A stretch of 64,000 nt of DNA. It comes from Trochalopteron elliotii (taxonomy: Eukaryota; Chordata; Aves; Passeriformes; Leiothrichidae). Where the stretch lies: contig JANPWX010000558.1 of NCBI GenBank assembly GCA_024734555.1, positions 485,148 to 549,147 on the forward strand, read 5' to 3'. This document shows, piece by piece, positions 26,401 to 36,225 of the stretch. The position numbers and the translations under genes are program-made. Numbering within the stretch: the stretch's first letter is position 1; each line of letters begins with the position of its first letter. Under the pieces are notes generated by a model that did not search any database, was not told the origin of the DNA, and saw only the letters and a list, made by a program, of their open reading frames with translations.

Positions 26401-29400
26401 TTGTTTTGCAGCCTTTACTGCTGCAGTTAGGCATTGCTTACTCTGCATTTTAGACTTTAATATAGCTGGGTTAACATAACCACACCTGGGGACAGACTAG
26501 GAGGATGAATGGCTCTCAGTGTAATTTCTCCAATTACTTGGAGCCTATGAGCTCCAAGCTTCTCCAATTACTTGGAGAAGAAATACTCCAATTACTTGGA
26601 GCAAATAAAGGTGTTTCTTTTTCTTTAATAGCCTCTCCTTATTGTTCTGCAAGAAGAAATGTAGTGATAGAGGGTGGGTTTTTGCCAGGCAAGCACACTG
26701 AACAAGGACAGGCATGCACAGGTATTGTATCCCAGGGGCAGTAGCTAAGTCAATGTTACAGTCCACCAGTCATTCCCTTTTGTGTTTCTGATAGACTGAA
26801 CCCCAGCTGTCACCCACATTTTATTTCCCTTCACAGAGGAAGATTCATAAGCATCACAAGCAAGGAAATAGGTCTAACACTGCATATAATGCTCCCTGAA
26901 TTCTGCACAGGCATTTCTCTCTTTTTCTGCCCTTCTTAGGAGCCAGTCACTGTTTGTCACACTTGATCTTACACCAAAGGAAGGGAAGCTCTCCTCCCTT
27001 TCTTTTTGTCTTGCTGCTTTTGATCACATTTGTGAACTTCAAAAAGCCTCTCCTGTCAGTTACAGAGCTGTGGCAGAAAATAGGACTCAGGCTGCCAGTT
27101 CATTTGAACCAGAGAGGTGAGCTGGTACCTTTTGGAGATCTGCTTGATTATAGTGCAGCTTTTATTAGAAATGGAGCACAGCCCCAGAGAAGTCTTTTTT
27201 TCCCCTGACTCCTGAGAAAAGATAATCTATCATTTACATACAGGCAAGTATGCTGAAAATCTCAAAGTGGTAACAAATGCATCACCTGACTTGTAACTGA
27301 ACTTGACTAGGGAATAACCCCAAACAGATGTAGACTTCAGTGATACGTGGAGATTCAGGCAGTAAGTGTTTTCACTCCAACGGGTTTTAGCTGCCCTATG
27401 TCTAAGGCCTTTTAAGTCCCAGAGATCACAGACAGACCTAGTCTATAATACTTGCACTGCAGTCACTCACCCTCCTATTTGTTTAGGTGGGTTGCCCAGA
27501 TGGTACTTCAGCAGAATTGCCCCTTTTTGGGACAGTTTTTGAAAAGCACTTTGGAAAGCTAGTCACGACTGGCATCTGCAACATAAAATCAAGCTGGTAT
27601 TTTTTATGGTGGGACTTGTCTCTTGTTGACTTGGAAATAGATGCTAAAAGATTTCACTGATGTAGAAGGCCAGTTTTCCTCTATGCCAAAGCAACCTGGG
27701 TTGATCAGCCTTTTGATTGCTAAAGCAGCTTCTTGACTTTGGATCTGACATCATTTCAGAAAACACAGCTCTTTATAAATAGTGATCCTTACTGATTCCC
27801 CTTCCTCTCTTTTTTAGAAATTCCCATAATTGACATTTAGATTAAAAATAAATGTGACTGGTAGTAACAGACTGAAAATTCTGGAGTAGGGATGAGAGTG
27901 GATAAAGTGATGAAAAGTCCTCCTAGCCCAAGAAGCCTTGCAGTGCTGATGAGCTGCCTGCATTGTATTTGTGGTATGCTGGACCAAGGACTTTCCTCAG
28001 GCTCCTGGTGAGTTCTCTAGGGAAATGGTTAGTGGTGAAGAGCTGTTTACACTGAATGAGAGTAAATGTTGTTTTCTACAGAATAATCACTGTCCTGTTA
28101 CATCCTAAGTCTCTAACTTGCAGATTTCCCAGCCTGCTCTGAAGCAAAATTCAGTAATCTGCCTAGTGATACAGTTTAAGCTTATTATAACAACAGCAGC
28201 TCATGCATCTTAAGTCTGCTGCTCCCAAGTGATTCCTTAGCAATTGCTATCCATGCTCCAGGTCTTGTTTCTGAGTAGAGAGCATGTGGAGGCAGATGTC
28301 TGGCATGAACCTGCACTCTGTGCTTTATATCTTGCCTCTGTTTCATCTGGCCACAGCCTTGTGAGGCAGGACTGATGTGTCAGGGAGGACCAGGCAGCAC
28401 AGACATTGCAGAGCTCTAAAATCAGAAGGGAGACATTTTGCCACAGAATCACGGAATGGTTTGGGCTGAAAGGGACCCCGTTGGTATTGTCTGTTTGCAG
28501 CATTCCAGTATTTCTCACAGGAATTGTTTTCCCCTTTCTCTTTATAACTACTCACAGATGGCACATTTTTGAAAATTAAATCTTGGAAATACTGGATGTA
28601 GCTGTGATTATTAATAATCATAAACAGGATTAGATAAGAAATCAGGAAATGAAGACAATTTCCTTGACCCTGCTGGTGCTGCACTGAGTCCCTCATAACC
28701 ATGCTGATCTGCTTAAGGTGTTCAAGCATTTAAACTTGTCGGGACTGAGCATAAGAGTAGAGAAGTGGTGGCAGGTCTGTTGCTGCTTCTGAGAGGTTCA
28801 TGTCACAGTGTGCCATAGTGGATGGAAGAGAAGGAATTGCAGGAAAAACACAAATGATAGTAGGAACATAATGAGCCTCCCAAAAGGAAAATTTTGTGGG
28901 TAGGGGTTTTTTTGTGGACTTTTTTTGGGCTGTGGTGTAGGACAGAGGCTTGAAGAACTAGGCCATCACAATTAGGCACCATAGGTAAAGATATCTTTTG
29001 TAGATGACAGTTACTCCATCTTTTCCAGTTCCTTTACTAAGTCCTGTTTCTCCTTTTTTTTTTTTTCCTGAACCTAATTCTTATGATGTGCTTGACAACC
29101 CTATGTTTTCAGACCCCTGAAATAAATGTAACCTGCTGTTACTTCATCACCTCTGGCCTGCCATTAAGCACCTCTCTGCAGAGGGGACAGAAAACAGATG
29201 GCAACCACATCTCCTTTTCCCTTTCATGTTCAAAGGGGTAAAGAAATGAAATGAGCAAGGCACTGGAACTATTCCAGTAAAATCATTCACAAGTTACTTG
29301 GGTGCAGGGCACAGTCTCCCCCTTTGCCAAATGACACCAGCTGTGACTATTGCAATATCATGTCTTATATCCTTAAAGAGCTATACAGGAACATGATGTA

Positions 29401-32400
29401 AGCCCTACACAAAATAGTCATCTCTTGATTAGGCTGTGTCTTGGATTCAGGAGTCACATGGACTTGCCAGTTATCTTGGGAACTGCCTTAAATTCAAGCT
29501 CATTTCAGGTGTGTTTGTCCTGGGTGCTCTTGCTTCTCCTTCAGACTTCTCCCTCTGGCAGCTTTTCTACTGAGCACAAACATTTAGCTCTGGGACATTG
29601 TTCCCTGAAACACCAGAAGAAACGGAGAGATGAAACCTAGAAAAACTAGCACATGCTTGTATTCCTTTAGAACCTTTTGCATATCACTTACTGCTCTGCT
29701 AACAAAGTCCATGTGAGTTTTATTAACAAATTCTCTAACTCTTGACTGGAATACTGTTAAGTTAAAGTCATTAAGATAAGTGTCTGGGTAATCAAATACA
29801 AAAGAAGGAAGACAAATTCAAAAAGAAGTGCTTGAGAGCAATTTGCAGAGCACTGGGGAAACCACCATTGTCTTGGATGAACCTCCTGCCTTCTGACTGC
29901 TGCCTAAAACACCACATCTTGGCTATGTTGCTCAGAAAGTCCAAGTCACACGGTTGGAGGAGTGAATGTGCTGATTTTGAGCCTACAGTAATTACCTGTT
30001 GTTGTTTTTTCTAGTGCCAAGGTCAGGTATTGAAAGCAACTGTTAACACTGGGTGTCTACCAAACCTCATCTCCAAGAGGTGTTTAAAGCAACTGGGGTA
30101 AGTCTTTGCACGGTATAAAAGGAGGGATGGCTAAAGGAAAGTGCAAGAACTCAGGCACTCTGGATTCCCAGCCTCAGTGATAATTACTGGCACTTCTGCA
30201 TGAGCACATGGCTGTTCAAGAGAAGATGCAGAGGGTGGGCTACAGGGAAAGGCATTAGAGCACTGGCAAAGTTGTGTGCAGACCCCAGAGTCTGAGGTGG
30301 AGCTGTGCAATTCTGTCTGCATGTACTGCAAGGCAAAGCTGCCCAGCTGGTGGCGAGGTTTTGCTTCTTGAATCTGCCTCCAGACATAATGTATGAAAGA
30401 GATTCCCCCTCTTGTTAGCCTGTTCCCAGTGAGACCTACAAGAACTGCCATCAGTGAGAAGTCCTGGTTTTCCTCCTCTTCCTCCACTTGAGGCAATAAC
30501 ACCTCTTGTGTCCCACAGGCTGGAAGAAGTGTCTGCCATGGACTGTGGAGACCTCTCTCTTCCCATCCCCAGCGTTGTTGGCCGAGTAGAACATATGGAA
30601 TTGCAATTTGGCCAGGAGACAGTGCTGTGTTCAGCACTGGTTGTAGGTGAGAGTGCCAGCCCCTCCTCTCCCTTGTTTCTCCTGTGTCCCTCTTGCCCTG
30701 CCAAGGGCATCTAAAGGACCTTTGGAAAAAGCATAACATGGTGGAAGGTTGGTGATGTGGCCACCTCCACTGCAGGCCAACATCACCACACATGGTGAAT
30801 AACCTCAATGTAACCAAAGGCAAAGGGCATAGGAAGGGTACAGAGAAGACAGAAGACATTGAAAGTGGGGAGAAATCAGATGGCTTTTCAGTCTTAACTA
30901 AGGATGCGAAAAATTTTCTTTTTGATTCTAAAATGGACCTTTCATAAAATTCTGCAGATAGCTTGATTAATTCTCTGGTGCCTTATGCTCTCCTATGGAA
31001 TGGGCACTCTGATGGCTGGAAGTCATCAGAGAAAGTAACAGAGGGTACAGCTTATTTCTCAGAGTGCTTCTCTGTGTGCTCCTCTGCCTCTGCTGCAGGG
31101 AGCACCCTGAGAGAACCTGGAAGCCCCAGAGTGCTGAGTCTCCCTCAGTGTCCTGAAGCAGGACCCTTTGAAGGAAGGAGCCATAGGAGACAAGGTCAAG
31201 CCAGCAGCCACTGAGGCAGGCCCAGAAAACAGCAGAAAGGCTGCATGTTCTGCATTTACATCAAGCTGTGCATATGCTGAAAACAACGTGGTTGTCTTCT
31301 TTCCTGCCCTGTTCTTTCTCCCTATTAGTCTTCCAGCTTTACCTCCTTGCTTTAATCTGTTTCCCTACCTTTGATGAGTCCAGTTCATCTTCCAAGGCCT
31401 CCCTTGCTCCCTCTTTTCATGTACATTCTTCCCACATTCCTAAATTATCTAGAAAGAGCTTCCTCCTCTTACACACTCCAGCTTGCTCTTCTTTCCTGGT
31501 TTCCACTCTGCTTGTTCTTGCCCTTCATGGGGAATCTGTATTAATACCAGCACAGGTGAATTTACCCCATAGCTACTACCTACTACCCATTTTGTTGGAA
31601 CATGGAAATGGCTGCCTGGAAGGAGCAGAATTGCTACACCTGTGTCTTACATCTCCCTGTGCACACAGTGCTCTCACTCACGTGGTTATACATAAATTAA
31701 AAATTACACCCACACAGGGCAAGAAAGCCTCCAGGAGGCATGGGAAGTGTAAATGATATTGCAAGTGACTGTTGATTCCCGCAGACTGCAGGACCTGGGA
31801 ATTCCTCCTTAGCTACCACTTTAACCCCTGGCATCTTCTACGTTTGCTGACACTGAAGACTTGCAGCAGTTACGACTAGGACAGACAAGATACATGGAAA
31901 AAAAGTTAAAAAATTCAGTAAGATTGGAAAGATTGCAGCCATTAGGTGCAGGCTTTGGTCAGACAACTGAACCAATAGCCTGCTTGCATGTGACTGACTC
32001 CCTTATCCCCTCTCCTCTCCATTTTCCCATGCTTGCTCTCCCCTGATTCACCCTGCTGCTTGCCTTCTGCCTTTTGTCCTTCTCTTACACAGCCCATAGT
32101 AAGGTTTATGGTATCTTACAAGCCCCTTCTGATATCTCGTATTAGGTTTCAATCAATCACACAACCCCCCTCAAATTTCTCTCACAGTAGTCATGATAAT
32201 CATGGCTTCCTTCTCTTATCAGCTGCAAAGTTCATTTTGACCATCTTCAGGACTGTGCCTAAATAGCTCCTTTAAAGGCTCATCAGTGAGTGGCAGAAGA
32301 GTGCTGATTTATTATTGTCACTGTTACCATCTGCTTGTTAATGTTGGTGTGTTTAACTTGTCCTTTTCCTCGTTATTTTTTATCTACTTTATACTGAAGA

Positions 32401-33417
32401 GACTATAACCATAAAAATTTACGAATCAGATCTTCTTGTATTTCATATCCTTTTACAGGAGAGACACACTTTCTTTAATGAGGCATTATTACATAATCTA
32501 AAGCCTGATCAGTCTCTTCTCTCTTCTCAGATGATGAAATGCTGGAGTTTGGCATTGGCCTCCAGACCCTGTTGTCTCTTAAGGTAAGGAACAGCTCCTT
32601 GCTTATTGCAGGGCTCCTCTCAGGAAGCTCTCCAAGATCTGACTGTTGCAGCATCAGAATTACCTGATGTCCAGGTTCTCTCAGGGCTGTGCTTGTCACA
32701 CAGCTGCCTGACTGGGTGCAGTATGCTCTGAGTCACTGATTTCTTTCCAGTCCTTCTTAAAGGTTTTTAAGAAAGAAAACACTCAGTAGGATACTATCAT
32801 ATCTCCCATCCTCTGTATTCCTGACCATACAAGTTGCAAGCAGCAAGAGGAAACTGAAGAGGAGACAAGAAAATACACAAGTTAGACCCATGTTGCCCTT
32901 TGGAGGCAGATGAGAACAAGCTCTGCCCTTGTTTTAACCCAAAGGAAGCTGTATGATCACATTCAGTGCCCAACACTCACTGGCCATGAATGGAAAGAGT
33001 CCTCTCCTCTTGTCAGCTTGGCTCAGGGTCAGTGTTCTGCTGAGCCTGGCTCCTGGGTGGCTCAGGATATGGCTGCAGCAAGCTAGCTCCTGCCTGTCAC
33101 ACATTTGTGGCCACATGCCAGGCTCATAAAACAGCCCTGTGAAGTGTTTGGAGGTTAATCCCATTGGAGGGAACTGGAGCAAGAAGGCAGCATGTGGGAC
33201 AGGGAAGGAAAACTCTAAGGTCTCTACAAACCCAGAGAGGTGTTACAGGTTCTCCCCAGTCATAGACATCATGAGGTTTACTACCTGAAATGTCCAGCAA
33301 ATAACTGTCTCTCTCCTTCTTTAGTGTTGCATCGACTTGGAGGAAGGAGTCCTGAGATTTAAAGCACTGAGTCAGGAGCTGCCTTTTCTACATGCCTCTG
33401 AAGAGCCTGGTCAGTGA
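20474..33417 (+). CDS. NRIP2: NRIP2, nuclear receptor-interacting protein 2 (6 coding exons, complete)
   Basis: Binds nuclear receptors and represses their transcription in mammals. Coding exons: 20474-20704, 25380-25556, 30015-30097, 30519-30646, 32531-32583, 33325-33417; phases agree and give 254 residues. The start MSTR matches human. Exon 1 has the conserved block QQKRRLKQATQF and HKDSADLLPLD; exon 2 has VVQRRLLEGN; the C-terminal half is the retropepsin-like domain, with GQETVLCSALVV, FGIGLQTLLSLKCCIDLE and a conserved tail ending EEPGQ. The usual active-site DTG of the NRIP family reads NTG here (N147). Exon 1 is separated from the others by large introns (4.7 and 4.5 kb). The gene runs tail-to-tail with ITFG2. 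The main alternative, the paralogue NRIP3, fits less well because the N-terminal block matches NRIP2. Confidence 0.95.
20705..25379 (+). other. NRIP2: NRIP2 intron 1
   Basis: Donor GTGAGT after exon 1, acceptor acagcag with two possible AGs. It holds a T/G low-complexity run at 23334-23432; no other gene or repeat family was recognised. Confidence 0.85.
23334..23432. repeat. T-rich low-complexity tract
   Basis: About 100 bases of T with scattered G (TTTGG, TTTTTG) ending in an unbroken T run of more than 20. On the minus strand this is an A-rich tail-like sequence, but no retrocopy body was recognised before it. Confidence 0.85.
26528..26601. repeat. three copies of the 16-bp palindrome CTCCAATTACTTGGAG
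   Basis: Identical copies at 26528-26543, 26562-26577 and 26586-26601. Each has a 6-bp inverted arm (CTCCAA/TTGGAG) around TTAC. A related half copy (gagctccaag) lies between the first two. Function unknown. Confidence 0.9.
28442..28477 (-). mobile_element. very short CR1-type LINE 3' end
   Basis: The plus strand cacagaatcacggaatggtt followed by tgggctgaaagggacc is the reverse complement of a CR1 3' terminus. Only about 36 bases are left, so the call rests on this signature alone. Confidence 0.65.
30015..30097 (+). CDS. NRIP2: NRIP2 exon 3, retropepsin-like active-site loop with Asp replaced by Asn
   Basis: Codes CQGQVLKATVNTGCLPNLIS and then a helix ending in KQLG. In the human NRIP2 and NRIP3 proteins, as I recall them, this position reads V-D-T-G-x-Q-Y-N-x-I-S. 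Here the Asp codon is AAC (30045-30047) and the QY pair is LP. Acceptor ttttttctag ends at 30014; donor GTAAGT starts at 30098. The exon joins its neighbours in phase, so it is a real part of the gene. Confidence 0.93.
30647..32530 (+). other. NRIP2: NRIP2 intron 4
   Basis: GTGAGA donor and ttctcag acceptor. No repeat family or RNA gene was recognised inside. Confidence 0.85.
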
Positions 33418-35469
33418 CTGGCTGCATTTCCCACGTCTGGAGACCTGCTGCCATGAGAGAGAGATGAGGGTGTGGCTCCCATGCCCCTAACCTTGCTGAG
33501 TTCTAGGCTGAGGCATTCAATGGGGAATGAGAAAAAGGCAAGTGGGTGCTGGAAGCTGTCACTGGGAGTGCCTCAACTTGAGATATCCCTCCTTTCAGTG
33601 GACCCTCTTGCTTGTCCTGATGTGCCGAGTGGGCATTTTGTTCTTGTTCTGCTATTTGGCCCTAGTCACTCCAATTTCTGGTTCTGTAATAAATTTATGC
33701 TACCCCTTTAGTGACTTTACAATACACTCTGTTCACAAGAGAGCCTCTGTGAACAATCTCCAGTTGTTCTATTGACAGGAGAACAACATTTTCTCCAAAG
33801 ACCTCCAAAGATTACCACGAATGTTTCCCTTCTCGTTGCCTCAATGCCAGCGTACACCACTTCTGTTTCTTTGTTGGAAGAGCTCTGTTCCCTTTGCTTG
33901 TAACTCTGGGAAACTGGATTTTGCTGCTTTTTGCTGGCTCAGAGCAGAACAGAAATATTTTCTTGGGAAAACTTTGTGGAAAAAACAGTTTTAAGAGTTC
34001 TCAGTTCTAAGAAACCTTAGCAGAAATGTTGAGTGCAGACGCCTAAAGCACTGACAGGGGCTTGGGCTTTGCCATTGCATCCATGGGCACTAAGCTATGT
34101 TATATGAATGGCAATGCTTACCATCTCTTGGTGTTATACCCTGTAACCAGACTTTGCACACCCTGTTCTTCTGGTCAGGCCACTCTTCTCTGCACTCCAG
34201 CTGCTAGAGTTGCATCCCTGTTCCCTCTGCTGCTTCACTGGAGATCCTGCTACTCAGTCTAAATGCTGAGATGAATTACAGCACCAAGTCTTCTGCTCTG
34301 TCAGCTCCTTTCTTTCAACTTGAAATCCAGTGATTAAACACAGACACATCACCAGCCTCGACTCCTGGCATCACACAGCCCATCAACTTTGCTTCTCTTA
34401 CACAAAATGAGAACTTGTAGTATCAGCTCAGGTTAGAGAACTGTGAACTCATCTGAAATGTTAAAGGTGATTATTAAGTCACTTAACAATTGGGTTTATT
34501 TATTTTTTTTTCTTTTTAATTTCCATACTAAAGGATAGCTGTATTAAAAATACATAATCTATTCTTAACTAGCTCTAGGAAAAATGCACTAGACCAGGGC
34601 TTGGTCCATGCCTTGTGGCTACTGATTCACTATCCAAACTGCAAAACGTACCTTTATCCACCCTTAAAATGCTATGACAACCCCATTTTGCCTATTTTCC
34701 TATTATTCCTCTATTACCTATTTCCTGGACTAAACACCGCTGACTCTCTTCCTTTTTTATTAAAATGGTCGCTGTCCCTGTTGTGCTTCTCAAAAAATGT
34801 GTGTATGCATTTTTGCCTTTTTTTTTTTTTTGTTAGTTCTTTTCTCTACAGCTGTATGCTGTAGTTTAACACATGCTAAGGACATCAGAGTAAAGCCTGG
34901 CTGATATGATTTGGGATTCACTTACCAGTGATAGTTGGCGTGACTGGCATCTGCTGCTCCTACAAGCAGCCTCAGACTTTCACTGTTAGTCATCAAGTGT
35001 TGCAGCTTCTGATACTTCCCTCGACTTCTTTGCCACTCTTCTACTCGTGCATCTGACTATTTCTGGCTGCATGAAGCTGCTTTCCATGAATCTCTTAAGT
35101 GGCACCAACAGTTCTCTCATTTAGTCAGAAAAATTTGCCTACTCCATGAGCCTGTCTTCTAAAGGAGCAGTAATTCCTCCTGGGTTTGCACCACTTGCAT
35201 GCCTGACTGGCTTCTCTCAAACCCAGGGGTCTAGGCAGCTCACACTTGTACTTGTACATCTTGTATTCCAGCTGCAGTCTGTGTGGTACCTGGGCCAATT
35301 CTGCTGAAAAAATCTTGCTTGTGAAAGACAGAACACCTGCTTCTATATGCATCGACTCACCCAGTTTCCAACTCTCACTGCCCTCTAAAACCAGCATGAA
35401 GAACAAGGGCAAATAATCTATACATACAGATACCATGTCCATTACAAATCTTATTAACTTCTATGTTCC
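33418..35469 (+). other. NRIP2 3' UTR, then intergenic DNA
   Basis: An AATAAA at 33689-33694, 272 bases after the NRIP2 stop, suggests a short 3' UTR that ends near 33710. The remainder up to the telomere-like block has only short frames. A 105-residue minus-strand frame at 35125-35442 is open but not recognised. Confidence 0.5.
33689..33694 (+). promoter_or_regulatory. NRIP2: candidate NRIP2 polyadenylation signal AATAAA
   Basis: Canonical hexamer in tctgtaataaattta, the first on the plus strand after the stop codon. Confidence 0.6.
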
Positions 35470-35962
35470 ATTAAAAAAAAACCCTAAGCCACAACCCAAA
35501 AGCTGACTTTAACCCTAACTCAAACAATAAACCATAATAATAACCCTAAATCTAAGATATAAGGCACTAAATCCTAATCCTAAATTTAACCCCTAAAACA
35601 AACTCTAAATCTTAATGCTAACTCTAACACCTAAACCAAACCACCACCCCCTAACTATAAAACTTAACATTAAACATAACCCCCAAAGCTTAACACTGTA
35701 ACTCCAACATTTACCATCTGACTTTAAAAGCAAAGCAGAAATCTAATCATAAAGACATTAACTATAAACCCTAATCCCAAAAGCCAACCATAATCCCCAA
35801 CCCTAAACTCTAACCATTAAGATAAGCCCAGCCCCTAAACGTAAGCTCCAAGGCCTAAACCTAACCCCTAAATCTAAACCCCAAACCATATAACAAAACC
35901 CAACTCTAACCCCAACTCAAAACATATCCCTAACCCTACACCTAACCACAACCACCTAACTC
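35470..35962. repeat. degenerate interstitial telomere-like repeat (CCCTAA)n
   Basis: About 490 bp where almost every 6-10 bases carry CCCTAA, CCTAA, CTAAA or ACCCTAAC, with hardly any G. Perfect units occur at several places (for example taaccctaac near 35510 and catatccctaaccct near 35925), but no long perfect run exists, so it is old. The C-rich strand is the plus strand, the orientation of a left-hand chromosome end with interior DNA to the right. Confidence 0.88.
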
Positions 35963-35970
35963 TATCTGAT

Positions 35971-36225
35971 GGCTTTTGGCATTCCCACAAGGGACCCTGC
36001 TTCCCTCCAGAGTGCCCTGGGGCTTTTGCTGAGTTTTGCTTTGCCCTGCAAGGGGGCCCTGCTGCCTTTCAGAGTGCCCCAGGGCTTTTGCCAAGCTTTG
36101 CAAGGCCCATATGGGACCCTGGTGCACCACAAGGCTTTTGTTGGGCTTTGCTGATGCCCAGGCAGGTCTCTGCTGCCTTCCAGAGTGTCTGACAGCTTCT
36201 GCTGGGCTTTGCTGGTGCCCACAAG
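35971..36225. repeat. degenerate minisatellite, 61-bp unit, four copies plus a partial one
   Basis: Copies at 35991-36051 (61), 36052-36112 (61), 36113-36164 (52, internal deletion) and 36165-36225 (61); the fragment at 35971-35990 (ggcttttggcattcccacaa) matches the end of a unit. Shared core: CCAGAGTG, then GGCTTTTGCTG-GGCTTTGCTG, then TGCCC. It starts about 10 bp after the telomere-like block. Confidence 0.88.

Larger units (their letters stand above)
25557..30014 (+). other. NRIP2: NRIP2 intron 2
   Basis: Bounded by GTAAGG and ctag. It holds three copies of a 16-bp palindrome (26528-26601) and a short CR1 end (28442-28477). Confidence 0.85.

Noticed and set aside
30131..30859. 242-residue minus-strand frame
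   Set aside because: Overlaps NRIP2 exon 4 in antisense and has no recognisable similarity.
35125..35442. 105-residue minus-strand frame with Cys and basic residues at its end
   Set aside because: Looks somewhat protein-like, but I recognise no family and found no matching exons; kept out as unproven.
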